Below the pieces are notes generated by a model that saw only the letters and a list, made by a program, of their open reading frames with translations, was not told the origin of the DNA and did not search any database. This document shows, one piece after another, positions 44,543-54,090 of a DNA stretch of 64,000 nt. The stretch is from Methylobacterium longum. GTDB taxonomy: Bacteria > Pseudomonadota > Alphaproteobacteria > Rhizobiales > Beijerinckiaceae. The translations under genes were made by a program, and so were the position numbers. The stretch spans positions 1 through 64,000 of the forward strand of contig NZ_BPQS01000023.1 in the NCBI RefSeq assembly GCF_022179385.1, written 5' to 3'. Each line of letters opens with the position of its first letter. The first letter of the stretch is position 1.

Positions 44543-44818
44543 ATGAAGAAGTCTCTGTTCGCCGCCGCCATCCTGGCAACCCTGGGTGTCGCTTCCGTCG
44601 CTCCGGCATCCGCCGCTCCCGGCATGATCGGCGCGGTCGATGCCCCCGTCGCGGTCACCGAGGTCCGGATGGACGGCATGCACGGTCATCGTGGCCATGG
44701 CCGCATGATGCGCCACCACCACATGCGCGGTCACATGATGCGTCATCACCGCGGACATCACATGATGCGCCACCATCGCGGTCACATGATGGGACACCAC
44801 CGCGGTCACCGCATGTGA
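44543..44818 (+). CDS. Secreted His/Met-rich protein, likely metal-binding
   Basis: A 91-residue protein. A signal peptide (KKSLFAAAILATLGVASVAPASA) is cleaved near residue 25. After a short acidic stretch (VDAPVAVTEVRMDG) the last 45 residues consist almost only of His, Met, Arg and Gly in loose repeats of the type HRGHMMRHH. Such tails bind Cu, Ni or Zn ions in the periplasm. GAGG precedes the ATG at suitable spacing. It is a single gene closed by hairpins. The metal cannot be told, though Met/His mixtures favour copper. Confidence 0.7.
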   Translation: MKKSLFAAAILATLGVASVAPASAAPGMIGAVDAPVAVTEVRMDGMHGHRGHGRMMRHHHMRGHMMRHHRGHHMMRHHRGHMMGHHRGHRM

Positions 44819-44827
44819 TCGAAGATC

Positions 44828-44847
44828 CCCGGCCCGCGATGGCCGGG
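44828..44847 (+). terminator. Hairpin after the His/Met-rich gene
   Basis: CCCGGCC and GGCCGGG pair perfectly around a six-base loop, nine bases after the stop codon. No T-run. Confidence 0.35.
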
Positions 44848-44864
44848 TGACGGCTCGGGAGGCC

Positions 44865-44893
44865 GGGAAGGATACGTCAGGCGTGTCCTTCCC
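44865..44893. terminator. Second hairpin after the His/Met-rich gene
   Basis: GGGAAGGA and TCCTTCCC form a perfect stem (9 bp with the outer C-G) around a 13-base loop. It may end transcription from the left. Confidence 0.4.
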
Positions 44894-45078
44894 GTCGTCC
44901 GTTCGGGATCCCGGGCGCCGACGAGCAGGCTGACGGGCCGGTAGCGCGGGCCGGAGAGTTCGTGCGGGCTGTCCGCGTGCGGGCCGTCCGCGCGCGGTGC
45001 GACACGCGCTCTTCCGGTCCGCGATCGTGAGACGTCCGGCGAGGCCGCCGGACCCCAATGCGAAGACCGGGCTTCCGA

Positions 45079-45474
45079 TCAGCGATGCTCGGCGGCGTCG
45101 CCGCGCGGGGCGCCCGCGCAGGAGGTCAGCGTCACCGGATCGGCCTCCGGCCCGACGAAGACGCTCATCGGCTGGCAGGCGCCCTGCAGGCACACGGACC
45201 AGTCCGCCGTCGCGCCCGAGCGCCGCAGCACGACCTCCCTGAGGGGAGCCAGGCGCGGGACCCAGGTCCAGGCGCCGTTCACCCAATGTGCATCGAGAGC
45301 AGGCTCCATGCCGGCGCCCGAACCCCTGACGCGGCTCGCGGTGATCGTCAGCCCGGCCGGGGTGTCCGCCCAGTCCTCCTCCCAGACGATCTTCTCGACC
45401 GAGTGGGACCAGCGCAGCGTGATGGCCGGCACGCTCAGCGGGACCACCACGCTCGCGGCGAGGAGGCAGATCAT
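45079..45474 (-). CDS. DUF1850 protein of a TAXI-TRAP transporter
   Basis: A 131-residue exported protein. The N-terminal hydrophobic segment (ICLLAASVVVPLSVPA) is a signal or anchor. LRWSHSVEKIVWEEDW followed by VRGSGAGMEPALDAHW are the DUF1850 hallmarks. The family accompanies TRAP transporters of the TAXI type and is thought to be an accessory periplasmic part. Its ATG overlaps the stop of the permease gene as ATGA, implying translational coupling. Confidence 0.85.
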   Translation of the reverse strand: MICLLAASVVVPLSVPAITLRWSHSVEKIVWEEDWADTPAGLTITASRVRGSGAGMEPALDAHWVNGAWTWVPRLAPLREVVLRRSGATADWSVCLQGACQPMSVFVGPEADPVTLTSCAGAPRGDAAEHR

Positions 45475-47732
45475 GCCGGGCGCGTCGCGACCCGGCGCAA
45501 CCGCCAGACGTGCGCGCCGACGGCGGCAGCCCCGAGCAGGAATCCGGCCTGGTCGGTCAGCGGCAGCGCGACCACGAGGAGAAGGGCGCCGAGGAAGGCC
45601 GCCGCCCGCTCCCACAGGCGCATCGGTCCGCGCAGGAAGCCGCTCGTGGCCGCGCCCCACAGGAACACCGCGGCGGCGGCCTTCACGCACATGTAGGCGA
45701 CGGCGGCCGCGAAGGCGGGGCCCCCGATCCCGGTGGTGTTCTGCGCCATCAGCGCCGGATCGTAGACGGCCATGTAGGGGACCACGAAGCCGGGCAGCGC
45801 GATCCGGATCGCCTCCAGGCTGATCTTGAAGCCGCTCTCGCGCGCGATCGGCGCCGCCGCGAAGCAGGCGAGCGCGACGGGTGGCGTCAGGTCCGCCATG
45901 ATGCCGAAGTAGAACACGAACATGTGGCTGACGATCAGCGGCACGCCCAGCGTCAGGAGCGAGGGCGCCGCGAGCGATGAGGTGATGATGTAATTGGGGA
46001 TCGTCGGGATGCCCATGCCGAGGATCAGGCTCACCACCATCGTCAGGACGAGGGAGGCGACGAGCGAGTTCTGGCCGACCGACACGACGTAGTTGCCGAA
46101 GATCGTCCCGACGCCGGTCAGCGTCATCGTGCCGATGACGAGGCCGACGACCGCGCAGGCCAGACCGACCGGAAGGGCTTGCCGGGCGCCGTCGGCGAGG
46201 GCGTTGCGACAGGCGACGAGGGTGTCGCGCCCGCCGCGGGTGAGCAGGCTGGCGGCCACCATGACCAGGACGAGCGCCAGGACGAGCATGACGCCGACCC
46301 AGAGTGCCCCGGCGGCGATCAGGCCGAGCGTGACGTAGAAGATCGAGCGGACAGCCTCGCGGCCGAAGCCGAGGGCGATGGTGCCGCCCAGGATCAGGGT
46401 CACCGTGAGCGCGAGCCCGACCGAGCCCGCGAAGAGCGGCGTGTAGCCCGCGAAGAGCAGGTAGACGAGGACGGCGAGCGGCAGGATGAGGAACCAGCGC
46501 TCGCGCAACGCCGCCTTGGCGCTCGGCAGCTCGCCGCGCGGCAGCCCCACGAGGCCGCGCCGGCCGGCCTCGAAATGCACGGCCAGGAAGGCGGAGAGGT
46601 AGTAGAGAAGGGCCGGGATGATCGCCGCCTTGACGATCTCGACGTAGGGCACGTCGATCGTCTCGGCCATGATGAAGGCCACCGCGCCCATCACGGGCGG
46701 CATGATCTGCCCGCCCATGGAGGCGGTCGCCTCGACGCCGCCCGCGAAGGCGGGCTTGTAGCCGAAGCGTTTCATCAGCGGGATGGTGAACTGGCCGACC
46801 GCCACGACGTTGGCGACGCCGGACCCCGAGATCGTGCCCATGAGCGCGGAGGAGAACACCGCGACCTTGGCGGGACCGCCCCTTGCCGAGCCGAACAGGC
46901 TCATGGCGATGTCGGTGAACAGCGCGATCATGCCGGCGCGCTCGAGGAAGGCGCCGAAGAGAACGAACAGGAAGATGTAGGTCGACGACACGTAGACGGG
47001 CGTGCCGTAGATGCCCTCCGTCCCGAAGGCCATGTGCTCGACCACCTGCTCGAGGCCGTAGCCGCGATGGTTGAGCGGCGCCGGCAGGTACTGGCCGAGC
47101 AGGCAATAGGCGAGGAACGTGCCGGCCACGATGACGAGCGCCGGCCCCATGATGCGGGCGACGAGGTAGAACAGCAGCGCGATCAGGGCGAGCCCGACAT
47201 AGAGGTCGGCATCCGTGAGTTCGCCCGCGCGCGCCACGAGGTCGTCGTAGAAGGCCCACTGGTAGGCCCCGATCAGGAAGCCGGCGACGGCGAGCGCCCA
47301 GCCCAGACTCCGCGTCGCCCGCGTGCGCGACCGGTGGTTCGCCAGGAGGCCGCCGCCGACCAGGCACAGGAAGCCGACGTGGAGCGTGCGGACCGCTTGG
47401 CTCGGCAGCCCGCCGGGGAACTTGGTGACGAGGCCGACGGTGATCGCCAGCGTCACGACGGCGAACAGCCCGTCCAGCACCGGTCGCCGCCGCGCGGCGG
47501 CCCAGCCGACGAAGAGCGCGCCGGCCGCCAGGGCCGCCCAGGCGAGGGCAAGGGGTGTGACGCCGAACGCGATCGTGCGGTCGAGCGGAACGCCGAAGGC
47601 GGTCACGATCTGGAAGGTCGAGAAAGCCACAGCAAGCCAGAACAGGAGGCGCCCCGGCCAGCCGGCCCCGAAATTCTCCGGCAGCCCGTGCTCGGGATTC
47701 TGCAGCTCAGCTTGGTCGACCCGCTCGTTCAT
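45471..47732 (-). CDS. TRAP transporter fused permease (TAXI type)
   Basis: A 753-residue membrane protein combining the small (about 4-helix) and large (12-helix) TRAP permease subunits. The second part shows LFGAFLERAGMIALFTDIA, GTISGSGVANVVAVGQFTIP and GGVEATASMGGQIMPPVMGA, standard for DctM-like proteins of the 4TM/12TM fusion. It imports a small organic acid together with Na+ or H+, with the substrate delivered by the TAXI binding protein encoded upstream. ATG 47732 follows GGAAGG. Substrate cannot be inferred from sequence. Confidence 0.92.
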   Translation of the reverse strand: MNERVDQAELQNPEHGLPENFGAGWPGRLLFWLAVAFSTFQIVTAFGVPLDRTIAFGVTPLALAWAALAAGALFVGWAAARRRPVLDGLFAVVTLAITVGLVTKFPGGLPSQAVRTLHVGFLCLVGGGLLANHRSRTRATRSLGWALAVAGFLIGAYQWAFYDDLVARAGELTDADLYVGLALIALLFYLVARIMGPALVIVAGTFLAYCLLGQYLPAPLNHRGYGLEQVVEHMAFGTEGIYGTPVYVSSTYIFLFVLFGAFLERAGMIALFTDIAMSLFGSARGGPAKVAVFSSALMGTISGSGVANVVAVGQFTIPLMKRFGYKPAFAGGVEATASMGGQIMPPVMGAVAFIMAETIDVPYVEIVKAAIIPALLYYLSAFLAVHFEAGRRGLVGLPRGELPSAKAALRERWFLILPLAVLVYLLFAGYTPLFAGSVGLALTVTLILGGTIALGFGREAVRSIFYVTLGLIAAGALWVGVMLVLALVLVMVAASLLTRGGRDTLVACRNALADGARQALPVGLACAVVGLVIGTMTLTGVGTIFGNYVVSVGQNSLVASLVLTMVVSLILGMGIPTIPNYIITSSLAAPSLLTLGVPLIVSHMFVFYFGIMADLTPPVALACFAAAPIARESGFKISLEAIRIALPGFVVPYMAVYDPALMAQNTTGIGGPAFAAAVAYMCVKAAAAVFLWGAATSGFLRGPMRLWERAAAFLGALLLVVALPLTDQAGFLLGAAAVGAHVWRLRRVATRPA

Positions 47733-47814
47733 GGGCTGCCTTCCGAAAGCGGGCCAACCCATTCCCCAGGTTCGCCCCCGACGCATCGTGATCGCACGGT
47801 CTGCTCCGCACGTA

Positions 47815-48777
47815 TCAGGGGACGGATACGCCCTTCTCCTTGAGGTAGCGGGCGGCGCCTGGATGGAGCGGCAGCGGCATACCTTCCGCAGCCCTGTTGA
47901 CGTCAATCCCCTTCGCGGCCGAGTGCGCGGCCTGCAACTCGGGCAGGCTCTCATACACCGCCTTCGTCATCCTGTAGACGAGGTCGTCCGAGAGGTCGGC
48001 GCGGGTCACGAGGTAGTTGACAACCGCCCCCGTTTCCACGGCCTCGGCCTGTCCCTCGTAGGTATTCGCCGGGATCAATTGCTTGACGAAGGGTGCGCCC
48101 GCCTTGTCGACCACCGCCGCCGGTATGGCGACAACCGTGATGGGTGTCGCATTCGCCAGATCGCGAATGGAGGAGACGCCGAGACCGGCCGATTGCAGCG
48201 TCGCGTCGAGCTGACGGTTCTTCATGAGTTCGACGGATTCACCGAACGGCAGGTACTCGACCTTGCCGAGATCCTTGTAGCTCAGCCCGGCGGCCTCCAG
48301 GATCGCGCGCGCATTCAGCTCCGTGCCCGACTTGGGGGCGCCGACGGAGAGGCGCTTGCCCTTCAGGTCCGCCAACGTCCGGATGCCGGACTCCTTGGAG
48401 GCGACGATCTGGACGTAGTTCGGGTAGATCGCGGTGACCCCGCGCAGCTTGTCGAGCTTGCGCCGGAAGCCCGCTTCCTCATCGCCCTTCCATCCGGCGG
48501 CCAAGCTGTCGCCGAGCGTGAACGCGAGTTCGCCCTTGCCGGCCTGGACCAGGTTGAGGTTCTCGACGGAGGCCTTGGTGGCCTGAACGGACGGGCGGGT
48601 CCCCGGAAGCTTCTCGGTGAAGATCTTCGAGAGCGCGACACCCATCGGGTAGTACACGCCTGAGGTTCCACCCGTGAGGATGGCGATGAAATCGTCGGCG
48701 CGCGCAGGGACGGCGAGGCTCAGGAAGGCGGATGCGCCGAGGGCGAGCCCGGCGAGGCGTTTCGGCAGACCTGACAT
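47815..48777 (-). CDS. TAXI-family TRAP solute-binding protein
   Basis: A 320-residue periplasmic protein. The signal peptide ends around ARADDF. ILTGGTSGVYYPMGVALSKIF and VQATKASVENLNLVQAGKGELAFTLGD are the family's ligand-site motifs, and IVASKESGIRTLADLKGKRLSVG the hinge region. It captures a small anionic solute for the fused permease encoded 82 bases downstream. ATG 48777 with GGGAGG is preferred to an earlier in-frame start. It is the first gene of the three-gene operon. Confidence 0.92.
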   Translation of the reverse strand: MSGLPKRLAGLALGASAFLSLAVPARADDFIAILTGGTSGVYYPMGVALSKIFTEKLPGTRPSVQATKASVENLNLVQAGKGELAFTLGDSLAAGWKGDEEAGFRRKLDKLRGVTAIYPNYVQIVASKESGIRTLADLKGKRLSVGAPKSGTELNARAILEAAGLSYKDLGKVEYLPFGESVELMKNRQLDATLQSAGLGVSSIRDLANATPITVVAIPAAVVDKAGAPFVKQLIPANTYEGQAEAVETGAVVNYLVTRADLSDDLVYRMTKAVYESLPELQAAHSAAKGIDVNRAAEGMPLPLHPGAARYLKEKGVSVP

Positions 48778-49374
48778 GAGCCCTCCCATATTCTGTTGCC
48801 GCCTTGAAGCAGATCTGACCCTCTGCGTCGATGCGCAATCCATCGATCCGTCCGATGTCCACGTCCCGAACGTGGTCGAGAGCGTCTGAACCGCCCGGAT
48901 GGACCCAAAGCCGCCGACGGGTGCTGGTCTGCCGCCTCGGGAATGCGGCATGCCGCGATCCCTGCGCGCTCCGCACGCCGTTCTGCCGTCTCGCGCAGAG
49001 ATTTGTGCAAGTTCGAGCGCGAAATAATTGCCAAGACAATCTGAAATCTTGCCGAAGACGGACAGGACTTCATTTGCGCGTCATCATGTGAAGAACTTCC
49101 GGCGCGGACCTGTCCTGTCGGTGTGGCCGGATTCCCGAGGGTTCCGGCGAGGCCCTGGCCTGCACGACATCGGCGAGGCGGCGGTCCGGGGGCTCGGTCG
49201 ATCGCCGCGGTGGCGGGCACCGGGCGGGTCGGAGCGAAGGCTGGATGCCCTCATGGGCGCCCTCGCGCGCGCCCTCATGGGCGCTCTCATGGGCGCGGAG
49301 CGACAGCGGCTTGCCCCCGGTCGTGGCCGCCCACCTCGAGGCAGGCGGCGGACGCGGGCTCGTCCCGCGACGCG
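48778..49374. other. Gene-free region upstream of the TRAP operon
   Basis: No gene is supported. It should carry the TRAP operon promoter; the sequence around 49010-49050 is relatively AT-rich. It also holds a 12-bp tandem repeat listed separately. Confidence 0.4.
49247..49294. repeat. 12-bp tandem repeat, four units
   Basis: GCCCTCATGGGC, GCCCTCGCGCGC, GCCCTCATGGGC and GCTCTCATGGGC follow without gaps. Each unit is itself nearly palindromic (GCCC...GGGC). Confidence 0.6.
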
Positions 49375-50133
49375 TCAGAGCTTCACGCCCTCGAGGTAGC
49401 CGCGGTTCCAGGTCGGGCTGATGAGGATCTCGTTGACGCACACGCTCGCCGGCATCCGCGCCACGAACAGGATCGTCTCGGCGAGATCCTCCGATTGCAG
49501 CATCCGCCCTTTGTCCTCCGCCGTCACGGGAACCGGCCGCTTGTCGAGCAGCGGTGTCGCGACCTCGCCGGGACAGATGCAGCAGGACCGGATCCCGTGT
49601 CGGCATTCCTCCTGGTTGAGGCTCTCCGAGAGCGCCACCAGCCCGTGCTTGGCTGCCGAGTAGGCTGGTCCCGTCAGGGTGGACACGTAGCGGCCGGCCC
49701 AGGACGAGACCTGGATGATCAGGCCGCTCCGCTGGGCGCGCATCGTCGGCAGCACGGCCCGCGACGCGTAGAAGGGACCGTTGAGGTTCACGCCGACCAC
49801 GGCGTCGATGCCGGCCGGCCCGATCTCGCTCCAGCTTCGCTGGGGCACGTTGAGGCCGGCCGAATTCACCAGCAGGTCGCAGCGGCGGTAGGCGGCCTGG
49901 ACCGCCTCCCAGGCCCTCTGCACGTCGTCGGCGACGCCCATGTCGGCGGGGGCGACCAGCGCCTCCCCGCCCGCCGCGCGGATCGCTTCCGCGGTGCCCT
50001 CCAGGGCCTCCCGGCCGCGCCCCGTGAGCGCGAGGCGAACCCCGGCCTTCGCCAGCGACACTGCGGCCGCTCGTCCGATGCCGGACCCGGCGCCCGTCAC
50101 CCAGGCGACCTGTCCCTCGATGTCCCGCAGCAT
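49375..50133 (-). CDS. SDR family oxidoreductase
   Basis: A 252-residue classical short-chain dehydrogenase. VTGAGSGIGRAAAVSLA binds the cofactor, LLVNSAGLN is the NAG-like motif with Ser, IIQVSSWAG holds the catalytic Ser, and PAYSAAKHGLVALS the Tyr and Lys. The C-terminus (NEILISPTWNRGYLEGVKL) resembles the RhlG/YdfG-like branch that acts on 3-hydroxy acids. It starts 21 bases after the stop of the solute-binding protein gene, so both share a transcript. Substrate unknown. Confidence 0.88.
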   Translation of the reverse strand: MLRDIEGQVAWVTGAGSGIGRAAAVSLAKAGVRLALTGRGREALEGTAEAIRAAGGEALVAPADMGVADDVQRAWEAVQAAYRRCDLLVNSAGLNVPQRSWSEIGPAGIDAVVGVNLNGPFYASRAVLPTMRAQRSGLIIQVSSWAGRYVSTLTGPAYSAAKHGLVALSESLNQEECRHGIRSCCICPGEVATPLLDKRPVPVTAEDKGRMLQSEDLAETILFVARMPASVCVNEILISPTWNRGYLEGVKL

Positions 50134-50154
50134 GTCGGTCTATCTCAGCGGTTT

Positions 50155-51369
50155 CTACGGCTTGCCGACGAGCGGGCAGCCGCCCTCCGCCAGGGGCCGG
50201 AAGGCCTGATCGGCCGGGATGGTGTCGAGGAGCTTGTAGAGGTCCCACGCGCCCTTCGACTCGGACGGCGCCTTCACCTCGAACAGGTACATCGGGTGCA
50301 CCTTGCGCCCGTCCGCCCGGATCGTACCCTTGCCGAACAGCGGGTCGTCCGTCGGGTTGGCCTTCATCCAGGCCATCGTCGCCTGCGGGTCGGTCGATTT
50401 CGTCGCCGCCACAGCCTTCAGGTAGTGCAGGAGGCCGGAATAGACGCCCGCCTGGTTCATCGTCGGCATGTTGTTGCCGTGGCGCTTGGCGAACCGCTCG
50501 GAGAACGCCCGGGTCTCCGGATTGAGGTCCCAGTAGAACGATTCCGTGAGCACCAGCCCCTGCGCGGTCTGGAGGCCGAGAGCGTGCACGTCGATGGCGT
50601 AGATCAGCAGCGCGGCGAGCTTCTGGCCGCCCTCGGTCAGCCCGAACTCATGCGCCTGCTTGACCGCATTGATCGTGTCGCCGCCGGCATTGGCCAGCCC
50701 CACCACCTTCGCCCCCGAGGCCTGCGCCTGCAGGAGGAACGAGGAGACGTCGGTGGCGGGGAACGGGACGCGGGCGGCGCCCAGCACCCGCCCGCCGCCC
50801 GTCCCGATCACGTCCGTGGCCTGTTCCTGGAGGGAGAGGCCGAACGCGTAGTCGGCGGTGAGGAAGTACCACGTGTCGCCCCCGCGCTTGAGCAGGGCGC
50901 CGGCCGTCCCGTGCGCCAGGGCGTAGGTGTCGTAGGTCCATTGGATCGTGTTCGGCGAGCATTGCTTGCCGGTCAGCTCCGTGGTCCCGGCACCGGAATC
51001 GATGAAGACCTTGTTCTTCTCGCGCGTGATCTGGCTCACCGCCAGCGCCACCGAGGAGGTCGGTACGTCGAGGATCGCGTCGACGCCGTCGCGGTCGTAC
51101 CATTGGCGGGCAACGGCGGCGCCGATATCGGGCTTGTTCTGGTGGTCGGCCGAGACGACCTCGACCTGCACGGCCCCGTTCGTCTTGGCGAAGTCCTCGA
51201 CCGCCATCTGCGCGGCGACCAGTGAACCCTTGCCGCCGGTATCGGCGTAGACGCCCGACATGTCGTTGAGGACGCCGACCTTGACGCGGATCGGCTGGGC
51301 GGATGCCGGCCAAGCCAGGGCGGTGAGGCTGATCGCCGCCGAGAGCAGGCAGCACCGGATCAACGCCAT
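50155..51369 (-). CDS. ABC-type solute-binding protein, branched-chain amino-acid-like
   Basis: A 404-residue periplasmic receptor of the LivJ-like Peripla_BP_6 family. A signal peptide (IRCCLLSAAISLTALAWPASA) precedes KVGVLNDMSGVYADTGGKGSL, the first strand-loop of the ligand site; DAILDVPTSSVALAVSQI and WYFLTADYAFGLSLQ are further conserved parts. Proteins of this branch often bind aromatic or other carboxylates rather than leucine. No permease or ATPase gene is adjacent, so it is an orphan or works with distant genes. ATG 51369 is used; a GTG four codons earlier is possible. Confidence 0.88.
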   Translation of the reverse strand: MALIRCCLLSAAISLTALAWPASAQPIRVKVGVLNDMSGVYADTGGKGSLVAAQMAVEDFAKTNGAVQVEVVSADHQNKPDIGAAVARQWYDRDGVDAILDVPTSSVALAVSQITREKNKVFIDSGAGTTELTGKQCSPNTIQWTYDTYALAHGTAGALLKRGGDTWYFLTADYAFGLSLQEQATDVIGTGGGRVLGAARVPFPATDVSSFLLQAQASGAKVVGLANAGGDTINAVKQAHEFGLTEGGQKLAALLIYAIDVHALGLQTAQGLVLTESFYWDLNPETRAFSERFAKRHGNNMPTMNQAGVYSGLLHYLKAVAATKSTDPQATMAWMKANPTDDPLFGKGTIRADGRKVHPMYLFEVKAPSESKGAWDLYKLLDTIPADQAFRPLAEGGCPLVGKP

Positions 51370-51609
51370 GGCGGTTCTCACTCCCGGATTGATTATCGTT
51401 GGAGCCAGGAGGGCACGGCCCGCATCCCAGCGTCAAGCGCCGTTCCCCAGTGCCGCCGGGCGCCGGCGCCAAACCGTCAGGCACGCGACGCGGTGGGCAT
51501 CGAGGGCTCCGACGAACCAGCGCGCCCCGCCTCCATGCGGGCTGTCGGGCTCGCCCATCGCCCCGGGCGAGCATCGCGCCCGGGCCGCCGCTCCGGTCCC
51601 GGGGCGCGG

Positions 51610-52677
51610 TCAGCCGGTCCGCGCCGCCCGTGCCGCGTGCGACGGTTCGCCCGGATCGGCGGTGACGTAGGTGAACCTGTCGCGGCCGTCGGTCTGCTGC
51701 CCGGACAGGCGCTCCAGGCCGGCGACGGCGTCCCGGTGGCCGGCCGCCCAGCGGTCGCGGATCGACGAGGGCGAGAAGTCGAAGCTCTTGGCGGCGAGCT
51801 GGTCGGCGCCCGCCTGATAGACGAGGTGCAGCAGCGTCACCGCCGGACCGGCCGGATCGAGCTGCTGCCGCAGCGCGTACTCGCGCTTCAGGGCGGCGAT
51901 CGCCCGGCGCGGCGCGCTGCCGAAGATGAGGTCGTTCGCGCGCTCCAGCACCGCGTCGAGGGAGGCCGGGCGCGGCGCCCGCGGGCTGAACAGGTCCGAG
52001 GCGATGCAGAGCAGGTCCCGCGCGGGCTCGGTGGCGAAGATCGGGTCGAGCGGCAGGTTGTTCGTGTATCCGGCGTCGCACAGCACGCGCCCGTCCACCT
52101 CCACCGGCGGGAAGGCGGGCAGGATCGCGGTGCTGGCGAGGATGTGCTCGGCCCGGATCGTCTCGCGGGCGGTGTCGAAATAGACCTCCTCGCCGGTCTC
52201 GATATCGACGCAGCCGATCGACAGGCGCGTGTCGCCCCGGTTCAGGCGCTCGAAGTCGATGAGGCGGTTCAGGGTCTGGAGCAGGGGGGCGTTGTCGAAC
52301 AGGGCCACGTCGTCCGGGACCCACGGCAGCGCCGACCACGCGCCGGGCAGGCGGTGGCGGAAGATGTTCGGCCGCCCCCAGAGCAGGGCCATCAGGGCGT
52401 GCAGGCCGTTGTAGATCTGGCGCGGCTTGAGCAGCCCGGTGGGATCCAGCGCGGGGCCCAGCGTCGCCTCCTGCCAGAAGCGGTGGAGCTGGGCGACCCT
52501 GTCGCCGGGGGCGTTGCCCGCGATGATCGCGGCGGTCACGGCGCCGATGGAGGCGCCGACGACCCAGTCGGGTCGGAGTCCCTGGGCGTGGAGCGCCTCG
52601 TAGGCACCGGCATGGTAGGCGCCGACGGCGTTGCCGCCGGCGAAGACCAGGGCGAGATCGCGCGCGTGTTCCGTCAT
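51610..52677 (-). CDS. Patatin-like phospholipase
   Basis: A 355-residue lipid hydrolase. The oxyanion loop is FAGGNAVGAYHAG, the nucleophile elbow GASIG with Ser43, and the partner Asp201 lies in CDAGYTNNLP (Asp-Ala-Gly rather than the usual Asp-Gly-Gly). The dyad deacylates phospholipids or other acyl esters. The gene is larger than the minimal patatin domain; the last 100 residues contain a DUF3734-like helical region (FSPSSIRDRWAAGHRDA). A related gene occurs at 59952-61124. No signal peptide is present. Confidence 0.88.
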   Translation of the reverse strand: MTEHARDLALVFAGGNAVGAYHAGAYEALHAQGLRPDWVVGASIGAVTAAIIAGNAPGDRVAQLHRFWQEATLGPALDPTGLLKPRQIYNGLHALMALLWGRPNIFRHRLPGAWSALPWVPDDVALFDNAPLLQTLNRLIDFERLNRGDTRLSIGCVDIETGEEVYFDTARETIRAEHILASTAILPAFPPVEVDGRVLCDAGYTNNLPLDPIFATEPARDLLCIASDLFSPRAPRPASLDAVLERANDLIFGSAPRRAIAALKREYALRQQLDPAGPAVTLLHLVYQAGADQLAAKSFDFSPSSIRDRWAAGHRDAVAGLERLSGQQTDGRDRFTYVTADPGEPSHAARAARTG

Positions 52678-52849
52678 CCCGGCTTTCAGGTTCGAAGGCT
52701 CTCGAAGCCCGTAATCGAGCCGATGCGGGCCGGTTCCCGCGGCCGGCGCGCGGAGTGGTTGGCCCGCTCGGGCCTGAGCGAAGGTAGCGGCGTCCGCGGG
52801 CCGGCCCCGGTTCGGCCGCTCGGCCGCGCTGGGGCGGATCGCCGGGTGA

Positions 52850-53833
52850 TCAGGCGCGGCCCGCCTTGGCTTCGCCGCCGTCCACCTCCTCTTCGGTGGG
52901 GAGTTCGCAGCGGTTGTGGATGGCGGTGGCGGCCACCGCGCCGTGGCCCATGGCCACCACGATCTGGTCGAGGCCGCGGACGACGCCGCCGGCCGCGTAC
53001 AGGCCGGGCACCGTCGTGCGGTTGTGCTCGTCGACGATGAGCGCGCCGGTTGCGTCGTGGGCGGCGCCGAGCGCCACCGCGAGGTCGGAGCGGATGGTCA
53101 GGCCCAGGGCCGAGTAGAGCACCGCGAAACGGTGCTCGGCCCCGTCGGCCGTGCGCAGCACCGTGATCCGTGCCCCCTCGACGTCGAGGCCGACGACGGG
53201 GTCGTGGACCACCGCGATGCCATGCCGGGCGATGCGCGCGGCCTCGCCCGCGTCGAGGACCATGCCCTGGCCCAGGGTCATCAGCGTCACGTCCCGGGCG
53301 TAGGTGCGCGCGATGAAGACCGCTTCGCCCAGCCCCCGGTCGCCGTGGCCGATCACGGCGATGCGCTTGCCCCGCGCCTCGTAGCCGTCGCAGATCGGGC
53401 AGTAGCGCACGAGCCCGCGGCGCACCGCGTCGGGCAGGCCGGGAAAGCCGGGCTCGACGTCGTCGGCGCCGCTCGCGAGCAGGACGCGACGGGCCCGGAC
53501 CTCGCCCGGTAGGCCTCCGGTCTCCAGGCTGGCGAGGAAGCCGCCCTTCTCCTTGCTCAGGGCCGTGACGGTCCCGTGCGCCACGGATCCGCCGTAGCGG
53601 GCGACGTGCGCCCGCTGGCGGGCCAGCATCTCCGTGCCCGAGATGCCCTCCGCGAAGGCGGGGACGTTATGGCTCTTCGGGATCCGGGACGCCCGGGACT
53701 GCCCCGCATCCACGACCAGGAACCGGCGCTCGAACCGGGCGAGGTAGAGGGCGGCGGTCAGGCCCGCCGGGCCGCCGCCGACGACCAGGCAGTCCAGCGG
53801 CTCGTCCGCCATCGTGGACTCGAACCCGGACAT
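52850..53833 (-). CDS. Thioredoxin-reductase-like FAD/NAD(P) oxidoreductase
   Basis: A 327-residue flavoprotein. VVGGGPAGLTAALYLAR binds FAD, the redox motif is RYCPICDGYEARG (Cys-Pro-Ile-Cys), IAVIGHGDRGLGEA is the NAD(P) site, and TVPGLYAAGGVVRG the second FAD site, where the usual final GD is Gly-Gly. Proteins of this compact type reduce thioredoxin-like or other disulfide partners, but many are not true TrxB. The start MSGFEST could also be the internal MADEPLD. It is a single gene beside a small membrane-protein gene. Confidence 0.85.
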   Translation of the reverse strand: MSGFESTMADEPLDCLVVGGGPAGLTAALYLARFERRFLVVDAGQSRASRIPKSHNVPAFAEGISGTEMLARQRAHVARYGGSVAHGTVTALSKEKGGFLASLETGGLPGEVRARRVLLASGADDVEPGFPGLPDAVRRGLVRYCPICDGYEARGKRIAVIGHGDRGLGEAVFIARTYARDVTLMTLGQGMVLDAGEAARIARHGIAVVHDPVVGLDVEGARITVLRTADGAEHRFAVLYSALGLTIRSDLAVALGAAHDATGALIVDEHNRTTVPGLYAAGGVVRGLDQIVVAMGHGAVAATAIHNRCELPTEEEVDGGEAKAGRA

Positions 53834-53952
53834 CCATCCCTATCCCGAACGGCCGGCGATCCCGGCCCGGCGGCGACCCCCGCCGGGTCCGGAACACGCG
53901 CTGCGCACCCGCCGGCCCTGCGGCTCGTCGGGGCCCCTCGTCCCGCGCGCGC

Positions 53953-54090
53953 TCATTGCGGCGGCAGCGGCGACGGGATGAGGAAGAAGTAGATCGCGAA
54001 CGCCGCGAGCGCCGCGAACAGGAGCGCCGCCGCGATCAGGCCGTAGCGGTTCGTCCGGACTGGAGCGGGCTTCATGTCCCCCGGTTGCAT
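53953..54090 (-). CDS. Small single-helix membrane protein, 45 aa
   Basis: A short protein from ATG 54090, supported by GAGGAG at good spacing. A polar N-terminus (KPAPVRTNR) leads into one transmembrane helix (GLIAAALLFAALAAFAIYFFL) and a Pro-rich end PSPLPPQ. Unknown function; such proteins are common in this group of bacteria. Confidence 0.6.
   Translation of the reverse strand: MQPGDMKPAPVRTNRYGLIAAALLFAALAAFAIYFFLIPSPLPPQ

Noticed and set aside
49247..49294. Tandem 12-bp units as a CRISPR array
   Set aside because: Units are too short and follow without spacers; no cas genes are present.
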